The notes: generated by a model from the sequence alone, not told the origin. DNA of 64,000 bases from Ramlibacter paludis (GCF_022012305.1 NZ_JAKLTM010000005.1:463096-527095), one strand, 5' to 3'. Positions 18,145 to 27,448 are shown, counted from the first letter of the stretch. Made by a program: numbers and translations.

Positions 18145-18798
18145 TCACACGGCCTGGAGCGCCAGGCGATGCTGGCGCAATGCTTCCACCGTGGTGCACA
18201 GCAGGCCGTGGCGCTCGGCGAAGGCGGCGATCTGCGCGCCCTTGGCCATGCTGCCGTCGGGATTCATCAGCTCGCACAGCACGCCCGCGGGCGAACAACC
18301 CGCCAGCTCCGCGAGATCGGCCGCCGCCTCGGTGTGGCCTTGCCGCTCGATCACGCCGCCCGCGCGCGCGATCAGCGGGAACACGTGGCCCGGGCTCACG
18401 ATCTCGCTGTGCTCCAGCGTGGAGCGCAGCGCGCACTGGATGGTCTGCACGCGGTCGGCCGCGGACACGCCGGTGCTGATGCCGTGCGCCGCCTCGATCG
18501 ACTGCGTGAAGGCCGTCGCATAGCGCGAGCGGTTCACCTCCACCATCGGCCGCAGCTTGAGCGCGCTGGCCCGGTCGGGCCGGATGCACAGGCAGACGAT
18601 GCCGCTGCCCTCGCGAATCAGCATGGCCATGGTGTCGGCACGAACGAGGTCGGCGGCGACGATCAGGTCGGCCTCGTCCTCGCGGCCGGCGTCGTCGAGC
18701 ACCAGCACGGGCCGGCCGGCACGCACCTGCGCGATGACGTCGGGGATGGGACTCAGCGTGACGGCCGCGTCCTGGGTGGGAAGGGAAAGGGAAGTCAT
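18145..18798 (-). CDS. ribB: 3,4-Dihydroxy-2-butanone 4-phosphate synthase
   Basis: The enzyme has 217 residues and converts ribulose 5-phosphate to 3,4-dihydroxy-2-butanone 4-phosphate and formate for riboflavin synthesis. Family motifs are VLDDAGREDEADLI (acidic metal/substrate loop, with Gly where many homologues have Asp before the Arg), the substrate loop HGISTGVSAADR, and SPGHVFPLIAR with HTEAAADLAELAG. It is the stand-alone RibB form without a GTP cyclohydrolase II domain. An FMN riboswitch lies in its leader, giving feedback control by FMN. Confidence 0.95.
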   Translation of the reverse strand: MTSLSLPTQDAAVTLSPIPDVIAQVRAGRPVLVLDDAGREDEADLIVAADLVRADTMAMLIREGSGIVCLCIRPDRASALKLRPMVEVNRSRYATAFTQSIEAAHGISTGVSAADRVQTIQCALRSTLEHSEIVSPGHVFPLIARAGGVIERQGHTEAAADLAELAGCSPAGVLCELMNPDGSMAKGAQIAAFAERHGLLCTTVEALRQHRLALQAV

Positions 18799-18907
18799 TT
18801 GAAACGCTCCTGTTGGTTGGACAAAAACGCTTCAAGGCGGCAAGAACGCCCACGCCTGCCGGTGAAGGCGAGCGCAGGCACATCGCGGCCACGCGAGTGG
18901 ACGCGAA

Positions 18908-19047
18908 TCTTCTTTCATCCGGACTGTGACCGTCGGCTCCAGCATTGGACTGGATCTGCTGACCCCGCTGCCTTGCGGCTGCGGGCGCTCGCGGGCTCGC
19001 GGCTTGCGCCGCCTACCGCCGGTGGGGAATTTCACCCCGCCCTGAAG
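18908..19047 (-). promoter_or_regulatory. FMN riboswitch (RFN element) upstream of ribB
   Basis: Read on the minus strand, the segment begins with the RFN opening CTTCAGGGCGGGGTGAAAT and CCCCACCGGCGGT, has the variable arm in the middle, and closes with the conserved GTCCGGATGAAAGAAGA. These are the diagnostic FMN aptamer elements. The aptamer ends about 110 nt before the ribB start codon. FMN binding is expected to reduce ribB expression. Confidence 0.95.
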
Positions 19048-19210
19048 ACCTGGGCATCTTAGGAGAAGAGGCAAGACCTTGCTGGCCGCGAAGTCGCCTG
19101 CGTGCCAGCACGCTTCGTGTGCGTTTGTTCGCGCGACTGGCGCCAAGAGTTCGCTCGGCACCTGCGCGCATGCGGCGCAAACTTTCCCGAAACGCCTCCA
19201 GGGAGTTCCA

Positions 19211-19477
19211 GTGACCAGCGGTCTTGCCTTGAAGTTGACGTCCGACCTGTTCTGGACGGGCCTGCTCGTTTCCTTGCCGGTGCTCGGCCTGACACTCCTG
19301 GTGGGCCTGGCCATCAGCGTCCTGCAGGTTCTCACGCAGGTGCAGGAAATGTCATTGACGGTGGTGCCCAAGCTGGTGGCCGCCGGCGTGGCCATCGTCG
19401 TCTTCGGTCCCTGGATGCTCGGCAGGCTGTGCCAGTTCGCCGTTCAACTTTGGTCGCAGATTCCGGGTCTCGTCTGA
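19211..19477 (+). CDS. fliQ: Flagellar export gate protein FliQ
   Basis: The product has 88 residues with two hydrophobic hairpin helices, the normal size and pattern for FliQ (LTLLVGLAISVLQVLTQVQEMSL is the conserved core, seen here at about residues 27-49). FliQ is part of the FliPQR export gate in the inner membrane. I chose GTG 19211 because AGGGAG lies 5 nt upstream. It is the first gene of the long flagellar run; the 160 nt before it contain no recognisable sigma-28 or sigma-54 promoter. Confidence 0.93.
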   Translation: MTSGLALKLTSDLFWTGLLVSLPVLGLTLLVGLAISVLQVLTQVQEMSLTVVPKLVAAGVAIVVFGPWMLGRLCQFAVQLWSQIPGLV

Positions 19478-19487
19478 GAGCGCGGGC

Positions 19488-20291
19488 ATGAGCGAACTGT
19501 TCTCCGCTTCCGCCATGCCCTGGATCACGAACGTGCTGCTCGTGTCCACGCGCTTGTCGGCCTTGCTGCTGATGACGCCCGTGCTGCACGCCGTGCCGCT
19601 GCCGCCCACGGTGCGGCTGCTGATGGTGCTGGCGCTCTCCGCGGCCCTGGCCATGCCGCTGGCCGGCAGCGCGGCGACCGTGCACGACGTTCCGCAATTG
19701 TTCGAGGCGTTCCTGCGCGAGCTGGCGATCGGCGCGACGCTGGGGCTGGGCGTCCTGATGGCTTTCTCGGGCTTTGCCTTGGCCGGACGCGTGATCGACG
19801 TGCAGTTGGGCTTCGGCATCGGGCAGGTGTTCGACCCGCTCACGCGAACGCAGGTGCCCGTGATCACGTCCGCACTCGGCCTTGCAGGCGTGGTGATCTT
19901 CTTCCTGGTGAACGGCCACCATGCGCTGCTGCGCGGTGTGGCCTACAGCCTGGGCCGGTTTCCGGCCGGTCAATCCTGGTCGTTGCAGGACGCGGCGGGG
20001 CCTGTGCTGCAGCAGGTGGCCGGCCTGTTCACGCTGGGCTTCGCGCTGGCCGCGCCCATCGTGCTGTGCCTGTTGCTCGTGGAGTTCGCGCTCGGCGTGC
20101 TGGCGCGCAACCTGCCGCAGGCCAACATCCTGCTGTTGGGGATGCCGGTGAAGGTGGTGGCGGGGCTCCTGGTGCTGTCGTTCTGGGCGGGTGGAATGGG
20201 CGAGATCACCTCGCGCGTCTACGGAAACCTGTATGCCACCTGGAATCGGCTGTTCGAATTGCCGCCGGCACCTGCGGGAGGGAGCCGCTGA
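19488..20291 (+). CDS. fliR: Flagellar export gate protein FliR
   Basis: The protein has 267 residues with about six membrane segments and FliR features such as RLSALLLMTPVLHAVPLP near the N-terminus and LPQANILLLGMPVKVVAGL in the second half. FliR assembles with FliP and FliQ into the export gate. It is 10 nt after fliQ and overlaps the flhB start by 1 nt. Confidence 0.93.
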   Translation: MSELFSASAMPWITNVLLVSTRLSALLLMTPVLHAVPLPPTVRLLMVLALSAALAMPLAGSAATVHDVPQLFEAFLRELAIGATLGLGVLMAFSGFALAGRVIDVQLGFGIGQVFDPLTRTQVPVITSALGLAGVVIFFLVNGHHALLRGVAYSLGRFPAGQSWSLQDAAGPVLQQVAGLFTLGFALAAPIVLCLLLVEFALGVLARNLPQANILLLGMPVKVVAGLLVLSFWAGGMGEITSRVYGNLYATWNRLFELPPAPAGGSR

Positions 20292-21367
20292 TGGCCGACC
20301 AGGACGTTGACCGCAGCGAAGCGGCCACCCCGTTCAAGCTGAAAAAGGCGCGTGAGCGCGGGCAGACCGGTCGCAGCACGGACGCCGTGAGCGCCGCAGT
20401 GTTTACCGCTGCGGTGATCTTCCTGGCCTGGCAAGGCATGGCGTCGGCAACCGCGTTGCTGGCAATGGCCCGGAGTGCGCTGCTGCAGGTCCAGAACCAC
20501 GACCTGGCGCAGGCCGCGCTCTGGGTGTTGCTGACGCAGCTGGCCAGCGGCGCGGCAGCCGTCGTCCTGCCTTTCATGGGCCTTCTCATGGCAACGGCCA
20601 TGGCGGCCACCTGGCTGCAATCCGGCTTCGTGCTGTCTTCCGAGCCTCTGAAGTTCGATCCGCAGAGGATCAGTCCGGCCGCCGGCCTGCAGCGCCTGCT
20701 TTCTGCGCGCACCCTGTTCGAGGGACTGCGCGCGTGCGTCAAGCTGGTGGTCCTGACGCTGGCTGCTTGGCTCGCGCTCAAGGCTCTGATGCCGCAATTC
20801 CTGGCAGTCGCCAGCCTCTCGCCCGTCGCCTTCCTGCGCCTGCTCGCGGACGACCTTGCCGCCCTCGGTTGGAAGATCGCGCTGGCGCTGATACTGATTG
20901 CCGTCCTGGACATCGCCTTCACCCGGCGCGAGTTCGGCCGCAAGATGCGCATGAGCCGGCGCGAGCTGAAGGACGAATTCAAGGAGCGCGAGGGCGATCC
21001 GCGGATCCGCGCGCGGCTGCGGGAACTGCGCAACGAAATGCGCAAGCGCAGCCGCGCATTGAGCAACACCCGCACGGCCGACGTCGTCGTGACCAATCCG
21101 ACGCACTATGCCGTGGCGCTGCGCTACGTCCATGGCGAGATGCCCGCGCCGCAACTGGTCGCCAAGGGCGCCGGCCAGCTCGCAGCGGCCATGCGCGAGA
21201 TTGCGTGGCGCCACCGCGTTCCCATCGTGCAGAACCCGCCCTTGGCGCGCCGCTTGTTCCGCGAGATGGCGATCGACGAGCACGTCCCCAGCGACTTCCA
21301 CGCGGAGGTGGCACGCATCATCGTGTGGGTGTTCGCGCTGCGCGAGCGGCGGGGAGCGGCGGCATGA
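20291..21367 (+). CDS. flhB: Flagellar export switch protein FlhB
   Basis: The protein has 358 residues with four membrane segments after the usual start (TPFKLKKARERGQ). The cytoplasmic domain contains the autocleavage motif NPTH at residues 269-272, the same position as in Salmonella FlhB. Cleavage there switches export from rod/hook to later substrates, so an intact motif argues that substrate switching still works. It overlaps fliR (1 nt) and flhA (4 nt). Confidence 0.95.
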   Translation: MADQDVDRSEAATPFKLKKARERGQTGRSTDAVSAAVFTAAVIFLAWQGMASATALLAMARSALLQVQNHDLAQAALWVLLTQLASGAAAVVLPFMGLLMATAMAATWLQSGFVLSSEPLKFDPQRISPAAGLQRLLSARTLFEGLRACVKLVVLTLAAWLALKALMPQFLAVASLSPVAFLRLLADDLAALGWKIALALILIAVLDIAFTRREFGRKMRMSRRELKDEFKEREGDPRIRARLRELRNEMRKRSRALSNTRTADVVVTNPTHYAVALRYVHGEMPAPQLVAKGAGQLAAAMREIAWRHRVPIVQNPPLARRLFREMAIDEHVPSDFHAEVARIIVWVFALRERRGAAA

Positions 21368-23406
21368 ACGCCGTGGGACGCCTCCTGGTCCGGCAGTCCG
21401 ATGCCGTCCTCGTGCTCGCGGTGCTCGGCGTGCTGCTGGTGCTGTTCGTCCCGGTGGCCCGCCCGCTGCTGGACTTCCTGATCCTCGCGAATTTCGCCTT
21501 CGCGCTGTTGATCCTGCTGCTGACCTTCTTTGTCGCGCGGCCGGCCGAGTTTTCCACTCTCCCCTCGCTCCTCCTGGTCGCGACCTTGTTCCGGCTGGCG
21601 CTCAACGTCGCCGCCACGCGGCTGATCCTGGCGGACGCCGACGCGGGGCGCGTGATCGCCGCCATCGGCGCTTTCGTCGTTGATGGAAACGTCGTCGTCG
21701 GGCTCGTGGTGTTCCTCATTTTGGTCGTGGTGCAGTTCGTGGTGGTGACCAATGGCGCACAACGCGTGTCCGAGGTGGCCGCGCGCTTCACGCTGGACAG
21801 CATGCCCGGCCAGCAAATGAGCATCGATGCCGACCTGAACATGGGATTCATCAACCAGGCCGAGGCGCAGCTGCGACGCCGTACCCTGGAACGCGAAGCC
21901 GCCTTCCACGGGTCGATGGATGGCGCGTCGAAATTCGTCAAGGGCGATGCCATCGCCGGGATCACGATTTTGGCCATCAACATCGTGGGTGGCCTGGTGA
22001 TCGGGATCGTGCAGCACCACATGCCGTGGGGACAAGCGCTGCAAACCTACACGCTGCTCACGGTGGGCGACGGCATCGTCACGCAAGTGCCTGCGCTGAT
22101 CATTGCCCTGGGGACCGGGATCATCGTGACCCGGTCGGCCTCCGACGGCAACTTGAGCCGCGAAGCGCTGCGCCAGATCACGGCCTTTCCGAAGACCCTG
22201 CTGATCGTGGCGGCCGCGATGGGCGCGCTGCTGCTGCTGCCTGGGATTCCGGCGTGGCCCGCGGCCACGCTGCTGATGCTGGCGCTCGCCATTGCCTGGC
22301 TCGCCCGACGCTTCGGGCCGGAGCCGACCGCAGTGCTCGCGCCAAGCACCGGCGACCAAGCCAAGGAAGACGCGCCGGACATCACGCCGGTGGAGCCAGT
22401 CGAAGTGCTGGTGGGCCAGCGCTGGGAAGGCCAGGTCCAGGAAGCCAGCCTGTTCATGGAGCGCATCGGCGCCCTGCGCAAGCAGCATGCGCAGGAGTTC
22501 GGCGTCATGCTTCCGCGCATCCGCTTCCGTCGTGGGCCGCGTCTCGCAGCGGATGCCTACGAAATCCATATCGACGGCGCCCTGGTGGCGAAGGGAGAGG
22601 TGTCCGGAGATCGCTTGCTGGCGATCCATCCGGCCGGCGACGTGCGGTCCGTAGCGGGGACGCCCACCCGCGACCCGACTTACGGGCTGCCTGCACTGTG
22701 GGTCGACCTGGACCAGCGCGAGGCCGCAGCGGCGGCGCGTTACACGCTCGTAGATGCGCCCACCGTTTTCCTCACGCACCTGGCCGAGGTGCTGCGGCGC
22801 GAATGCGCGAGCCTGCTGACGCGCGCCGAGACCGACCGGCTTCTTTCCAGGGTGCGGCAGTCGCAACCCGCGCTCGTCGAGGAGGTCATTCCCGCGCTGC
22901 TGTCCGTGGGAGACCTGCAGAAAGTGCTGCAGAACCTGTTGCGCGAGAAGGTTTCGATCCGCCACATCGACGCGATTCTCGAAACGCTGGCCGATGCCGG
23001 GCGCAGCAGCAAGGATGCCGCGAGCTTGACGGAGGCAGTCCGCCAGCGGCTGGGGCACGCGATCTGCCAGGGCCTTGCGCGTGAAGGCGGGTCGCTCCAG
23101 GTTCTCACGCTCGACCCGGCGATCGAGGGGCACCTCTTGCAGAACCTGCGCGCCGCGCAACAGGACGGGCGGGCGCCGTCCTTTGCCCTGGAGCCCAAGC
23201 TGCTGGAACGCTTCATCCCGCACCTGGCGCAGCAGGCCGAACGCATGATGAAGAGCGACTTGCTGCCGGTGCTGCTCTGCGCGCCCGAATTGCGGCGGCA
23301 CTTGCGTGCGCTTTCCGAGCGCGGCCTGCCGCACCTGCGCGTGCTTTCGATGGCGGAGATCCCGCACACGCTGGAATTGAAGTCCTACGGGACCATCACC
23401 CTTTGA
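21364..23406 (+). CDS. flhA: Flagellar export protein FlhA
   Basis: The protein has 680 residues. The N-terminal half holds about eight membrane segments and the conserved FHIPEP region (MPGQQMSIDADLNMGFI, FVKGDAIAGI). The C-terminal cytoplasmic half forms the nonameric ring that docks chaperones and export substrates. The frame is open far upstream, but ATG 21364 overlaps the flhB stop (ATGA) and gives the normal N-terminus. FlhA couples proton motive force to export. Nothing in it looks degenerate. Confidence 0.95.
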   Translation: MNAVGRLLVRQSDAVLVLAVLGVLLVLFVPVARPLLDFLILANFAFALLILLLTFFVARPAEFSTLPSLLLVATLFRLALNVAATRLILADADAGRVIAAIGAFVVDGNVVVGLVVFLILVVVQFVVVTNGAQRVSEVAARFTLDSMPGQQMSIDADLNMGFINQAEAQLRRRTLEREAAFHGSMDGASKFVKGDAIAGITILAINIVGGLVIGIVQHHMPWGQALQTYTLLTVGDGIVTQVPALIIALGTGIIVTRSASDGNLSREALRQITAFPKTLLIVAAAMGALLLLPGIPAWPAATLLMLALAIAWLARRFGPEPTAVLAPSTGDQAKEDAPDITPVEPVEVLVGQRWEGQVQEASLFMERIGALRKQHAQEFGVMLPRIRFRRGPRLAADAYEIHIDGALVAKGEVSGDRLLAIHPAGDVRSVAGTPTRDPTYGLPALWVDLDQREAAAAARYTLVDAPTVFLTHLAEVLRRECASLLTRAETDRLLSRVRQSQPALVEEVIPALLSVGDLQKVLQNLLREKVSIRHIDAILETLADAGRSSKDAASLTEAVRQRLGHAICQGLAREGGSLQVLTLDPAIEGHLLQNLRAAQQDGRAPSFALEPKLLERFIPHLAQQAERMMKSDLLPVLLCAPELRRHLRALSERGLPHLRVLSMAEIPHTLELKSYGTITL

Positions 23407-23415
23407 GGCCCGCAC

Positions 23416-24141
23416 ATGCATCCCGTCCTTGCCCTCACCTTGCAGGCCATGCAGTCCGACATGAGTCGAATGGATCGCGTAGCGATGAATCTCGCCAATT
23501 CGCAGACGCCGGGCTACAAGCGCGAGGTCGCCGCCGGCGGATTCGCGCAACTGCTCGAAGCGCAGGGTGCTGCATTGGTCCACATCGACCAGCGGCAAGG
23601 GACGATGAAACCCACCGGGCAGGGGCTGGACGTGGCGTTGTCAGGTCCGGGCTGGTTCGAAGTGGCAACGGATCAAGGCATTGCGTACACGCGCATGGGG
23701 AGCTTCCGACGCGACTCGCAAGGACGCCTGGTGACGGAGCAAGGCCATCCGGTCGCCGGGACTGCCGGCGAGATTCGCCTGCCCGAAGGCCCGGTGAGCA
23801 TCGATGCAGCGGGACGGATTTTCGAGGCGGTGGGCGGAGAGGGCGGTTTCGCGAAGTCCCGCGCTGAACCGGTGGCGCAGCTCAAGGTCGTGGTGTTCGA
23901 GGAGAAAGCGCCGGCACAGCGCCTGGGCAACGGGCTCGTGGTCTTCCCGGGTGCGACGGCCGCGGCGGACGGCCGTACGGAGATCCGGCAGGGCCACCTC
24001 GAAAACGCCAACGCCAGCTCCATGCAGGAAATGGTGCAGCTGATGCAGACCGTGCGGCATTTCGAATCGATGCAGAAGGTCGCCCTTGGCTATGACGAGA
24101 TGCTGGGCAACGCCATCCGCAAACTGGGTGAAGGCCAATGA
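23416..24141 (+). CDS. flgF: Flagellar proximal rod protein FlgF
   Basis: This 241-residue protein has the rod/hook family N-terminal motif (MNLANSQTPGYKRE near residue 29) and a matching C-terminal helical segment (NANASSMQEMVQLMQTVRHF) that completes the coiled-coil D0 domain. Length and placement directly before flgG identify it as FlgF; the two families are similar, so the distinction rests mainly on order and size. It builds part of the proximal rod. Confidence 0.85.
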   Translation: MHPVLALTLQAMQSDMSRMDRVAMNLANSQTPGYKREVAAGGFAQLLEAQGAALVHIDQRQGTMKPTGQGLDVALSGPGWFEVATDQGIAYTRMGSFRRDSQGRLVTEQGHPVAGTAGEIRLPEGPVSIDAAGRIFEAVGGEGGFAKSRAEPVAQLKVVVFEEKAPAQRLGNGLVVFPGATAAADGRTEIRQGHLENANASSMQEMVQLMQTVRHFESMQKVALGYDEMLGNAIRKLGEGQ

Positions 24142-24163
24142 CGGCAACAAGGAGCACATGACC

Positions 24164-24949
24164 ATGTTCGATGCACTCGCGATCGGCGCCACCGGAATGC
24201 ATGCGCAGCAGATGAACGTCGACGTCATCGCCAACAACCTCGCGAACGTGCAAACCGCGGGCTACAAGAAAAGTCGTGTCGTCTTCGCGGACCTGGTGAC
24301 GTCGGCTCAGGTCCTGCAGGCGCGCGCGGGGGAGGGTGGACCGCTCGTGGCCCTGCAGCCGGCCGGAGCCGGCGTGGCCTTGCCGATGCCTTCACGCCTG
24401 TTCGACGCGGGCGACCTGAAGAAGACCGATTCCGCCTGGGACCTGGCGATCCAGGGGGATGGCTTCCTGGAGCTGGCCTTGCCCGATGGAACGCGCGCCT
24501 ACAGCCGCGGCGGCACCTTGAAGGTGAACGCCGATGGGCAGCTCGCCACGCAGGCGGGCATTCCCTTGAAGCCGGGGATCCTGGTTCCGGACAACACCGA
24601 GGCGCTGCTGGTCTCCGCAACGGGGCGGGTGCAGGCGCGGGTCAGCGGCCAGGCTGCGCTCGTGGAAGCGGGCCAATTGGAACTCGTTCGCTTTGCCAAT
24701 CCCGGCGGGCTGCTGGCGCAGGGCGGCGGGCTGTACCGGTCCACGGACGCTTCCGGAGAAGCCATCGCTGGCCGCGCCGGCGAGGACGGCGTGGGCACCC
24801 TGGCCCAGGGCTACCTGGAAGGCTCCAACGTGAAGCTGGTCGAGGAGATGGTCAACCTGATGGTGGCGCAGCGGGCCTACGAGGCCAGTGCCAAGGTCGT
24901 CCAGGCTTCGGACGAGATGCTCGGCATCGTCAACGGGCTGCGCCGGTGA
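24164..24949 (+). CDS. flgG: Flagellar distal rod protein FlgG
   Basis: The product has 261 residues, the usual FlgG length. It has the N-terminal NNLANVQTAGYKKSR motif, the LPDGTRAYSRGG turn and the C-terminal EGSNVKLVEEMVNLMVAQRAYE helix (22 residues in all, conserved across FlgG). Two in-frame ATGs (24158 and 24164) follow AAGGAG at 24149; I chose the second because its spacing (9 nt) is better. FlgG forms the distal rod inside the P and L rings. Its stop overlaps the GTG of flgA. Confidence 0.93.
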   Translation: MFDALAIGATGMHAQQMNVDVIANNLANVQTAGYKKSRVVFADLVTSAQVLQARAGEGGPLVALQPAGAGVALPMPSRLFDAGDLKKTDSAWDLAIQGDGFLELALPDGTRAYSRGGTLKVNADGQLATQAGIPLKPGILVPDNTEALLVSATGRVQARVSGQAALVEAGQLELVRFANPGGLLAQGGGLYRSTDASGEAIAGRAGEDGVGTLAQGYLEGSNVKLVEEMVNLMVAQRAYEASAKVVQASDEMLGIVNGLRR

Positions 24950-25752
24950 AAGCCTTCGTGAGCACCTTCCTGCTCGCGGTGGCCTGCCAACTTGCCGCGG
25001 CGGACGCCGGTGTCGGTATTGCGCTGCGGGCGCAGGCCCGCATTGCGGGCCCGCACGTCACGCTGGGCGACATCGCCGTGCTGACCTCGAATGAGCTGGA
25101 GCCGCTGCGCACGCTGGTCAACCTGCCCCTCGGGCGCGCGCCTGCATCCGGCGAAGTCGTCGTGGTGCAGCGGGAGGCGGTGGCGGCGTGGATCCGCGCG
25201 AAGTCCGGCAAGCTGCATGAAAGCTTGCACTGGAGCGGGCCCGCATCGACGCAACTGCTTGCCGCCGCGCGCAAGGTGCGTGGCGAGGAGATCGGTGCCT
25301 GCGCCGAGGCGGCCTTGCGCACCTGGCTGGCGGTACACGCAAGCGCGAGCCCGGGCGATCCGCAACTGCAATCGCTTCCGCGTGACGTCGAAGTGCCGGA
25401 TGGCGAACCCCGCTTGCGTGCGCGTGGCCCGGATGGCGTCACGCCCCATTCGCGCATGCTGGTCTGGGTGGACGTCTGGGTGGACGAGCGCTTCGTCCGT
25501 ACCGTCGCCGTGCGCTTCCATGTTGCGCTGGTGTCTCCTTCGGTTCCCGGGCCGATCTCCAGTTCGCTGGTCGTGCAGCGCGGCCAGTGGGCATCCCTGC
25601 GCTCCGGCTCCGGGGCAGTGTCCCTGGAGGCGCGTGTGGAAGTCCTGCAGGATGGCCGCCTCGGAGACAGCATCCGCGTGCGCCAGCCGGGTGCGGCCGC
25701 CGGAGTGATCGCACGCGTGACGGGACCCGGCCAACTGGAGCTGGCGCGATGA
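24946..25752 (+). CDS. flgA: P-ring assembly chaperone FlgA
   Basis: The protein has 268 residues with a signal peptide (AFVSTFLLAVACQLAAADA). The C-terminal half carries the SAF-type domain seen in FlgA: VVQRGQWASLRSGSGAVSLE and GDSIRVRQPGAAAGVIARV. FlgA is a periplasmic chaperone for polymerising FlgI into the P ring. It starts with GTG overlapping the flgG stop and ends overlapping the flgH start. The order flgF-flgG-flgA-flgH is the one common in alphaproteobacteria rather than the flgA-flgBCDEFGHI order of enterics. Confidence 0.88.
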   Translation: MKAFVSTFLLAVACQLAAADAGVGIALRAQARIAGPHVTLGDIAVLTSNELEPLRTLVNLPLGRAPASGEVVVVQREAVAAWIRAKSGKLHESLHWSGPASTQLLAAARKVRGEEIGACAEAALRTWLAVHASASPGDPQLQSLPRDVEVPDGEPRLRARGPDGVTPHSRMLVWVDVWVDERFVRTVAVRFHVALVSPSVPGPISSSLVVQRGQWASLRSGSGAVSLEARVEVLQDGRLGDSIRVRQPGAAAGVIARVTGPGQLELAR

Positions 25753-26315
25753 AAGCCACCCTCGTTCTCCTTGCCTTGTCGATTTGCACAGCGGCCCCGG
25801 CGCAAAGCCTGTTCCGCGAGGAGACCTGGCGTCCGCTGACGGCGGACAACAAGGCCTTCCGTCCCGGCGACGTGCTGACCGTGCAGGTGCTGGAGAACTC
25901 CAGCGCGGTCACCAGCGCCGACACCGGAACTCGCCGCAACAACCGCATGCAAGCCGAGCTGGCGCACGGCATCCGCAGCGTGGGGCAGACCTCCTTGACC
26001 GTCGGCGGCGATTTCGATGGCGGCGGCCGCACGCAACGCACCAGCCGCTTGCTGACCACGGTGTCGGTCACGGTGAAGGAAGTCCTCCCAAGCGGCCAGT
26101 TGCGGATCGCCGGCGCGCAATCCCTGACGGTCAATGAGGAACTGCAGACGGTGACCCTCGAGGGCCTGGTGCGGCCCGCGGACATCAGCGACGGCAATGT
26201 CGTGCCTTCGACGCGCATCGCGGAAGCGCGCATCACCTACCTGGGCGAAGGCGACGTGGCCGAGCGCAATCGCCGTCCCTGGTGGCGCAAGATGCTGGAC
26301 GTGGTGGGGTTCTGA
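25749..26315 (+). CDS. flgH: Flagellar L-ring protein FlgH
   Basis: The product has 188 residues, slightly short for FlgH. It shows the family motifs RPGDVLTVQVLENSSA, an RTSRLLTTVSVTVKEVLPSG strand pair and GLVRPADISDGNVVPSTRIA. The N-terminus is a signal peptide, but a proper lipobox is not seen: the only nearby cysteine sits in ALSICTA, with Ile rather than Gly/Ala/Ser before it. FlgH is normally an outer-membrane lipoprotein, so this one may be processed by signal peptidase I or use a poor lipobox. Confidence 0.9.
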   Translation: MKATLVLLALSICTAAPAQSLFREETWRPLTADNKAFRPGDVLTVQVLENSSAVTSADTGTRRNNRMQAELAHGIRSVGQTSLTVGGDFDGGGRTQRTSRLLTTVSVTVKEVLPSGQLRIAGAQSLTVNEELQTVTLEGLVRPADISDGNVVPSTRIAEARITYLGEGDVAERNRRPWWRKMLDVVGF

Positions 26316-26317
26316 GC

Positions 26318-27433
26318 ATGCACGTGCTGCGTCTCCTGCTCCTGGCGCTGCTGTCGCTTGCCCATGTGGCGTGCCTGTCGCAAGGCACGACGCTGCGCGT
26401 CAAGGATCTCGGCAAGCTGCAAGGCTGGCGCGACAACGTGCTGGTCGGCACAGGCATCGTGACCGGCCTGGCTGGCACGGGCGATTCGCCGGGCAATCGT
26501 GCTACCCGGCAGGCGCTCTCGAACGTGCTCTCGCAGTTCAACCTGACAGTGCCGCCGGAACAGGTGAACAGCCGCAACGTCGCCGTCGTCATGGTCAGTG
26601 CCGCACTTCCGGCGTTCGCGCGCGAAGGCGACACGCTGGACGTCACGGTTGCGTCCAGCGGCGACGCGCGAAGCCTGGTGGGAGGCAACCTCCTGCTCAC
26701 GCCCTTGCGGGCGCCCGACGGCCGCATCTACGCGCTCGCGCAGGGCGCCCTGTCCGTGGGTGGCCATCGCTACGACGCCAACGGCAACGTGGTGCAGAAG
26801 AACCACCCGACCGCCGCAGCTATTCCCAATGGCGCCACCGTCGAGGTGGGCATGCCGCCCTCCGCGCAGGCCCGCTCGCACGTCACTTTCGTGCTGGCGG
26901 AGCCTGACTACACCACGGCCAACCGTGTGGCCGCCGCGATCAACAGCCAGGTGGGCGCAGGGCTGGCGCGGGCGCGCGACGCCGCCGGTATCGAGATCGA
27001 AGTGCCCGCTGCACTGCAGTCCGAGCCGGTCGGCTTCCTCGCCCGCCTCGAGAACGTCGCCGTGGAACCCGATCGACGTGCGCGCGTGGTCATCAACGAA
27101 CGCACGGGAACGGTGGTGTCCGGCGGCGACGTGCGCCTGTCGCGCGTGGCGATCTCGCACGGCGACTTGAAGATCACCATCGCCAACCTCAATAGCGTGT
27201 CGCAGCCGGCCTGGATCGGACGCACCGGGCCTGGCGTGGCCACCGCAGTGGTCACAAACACCGAGATCGGCGTGGAGGAACTGACGGGCGTCGGTTTCCT
27301 TGCGGGCAGCGGCACCGTGGCGGACCTCGTCCAGTCGTTGGCCCGGATGAAGACCAGCACGCGCGACATCATTTCCATCCTGCGGGCTGTGAAGGCAGCG
27401 GGCGCCTTGCACGGCGAACTGGTGGTGCAGTGA
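26318..27433 (+). CDS. flgI: Flagellar P-ring protein FlgI
   Basis: The protein has 371 residues with a signal peptide and the strongly conserved FlgI sequence from residue 27 on: KDLGKLQGWRDNVLVGTG then GLAGTGDSPGN, and near the end IGVEELTGVGFLAGSGTVAD. ATG 26318 is 2 nt after the flgH stop; the frame is open further up but overlaps flgH. It forms the periplasmic P ring around the rod. Confidence 0.95.
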   Translation: MHVLRLLLLALLSLAHVACLSQGTTLRVKDLGKLQGWRDNVLVGTGIVTGLAGTGDSPGNRATRQALSNVLSQFNLTVPPEQVNSRNVAVVMVSAALPAFAREGDTLDVTVASSGDARSLVGGNLLLTPLRAPDGRIYALAQGALSVGGHRYDANGNVVQKNHPTAAAIPNGATVEVGMPPSAQARSHVTFVLAEPDYTTANRVAAAINSQVGAGLARARDAAGIEIEVPAALQSEPVGFLARLENVAVEPDRRARVVINERTGTVVSGGDVRLSRVAISHGDLKITIANLNSVSQPAWIGRTGPGVATAVVTNTEIGVEELTGVGFLAGSGTVADLVQSLARMKTSTRDIISILRAVKAAGALHGELVVQ

Positions 27434-27448
27434 ACCCATGGAGGCCGC

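Noticed and set aside
19048..19210. Possible sigma-54 or sigma-28 promoter before fliQ
   Set aside because: TGGC and TTCGC words occur but with wrong spacing (12 instead of 10 nt between GG and GC), and no TAAA-N15-GCCGATAA match was found.
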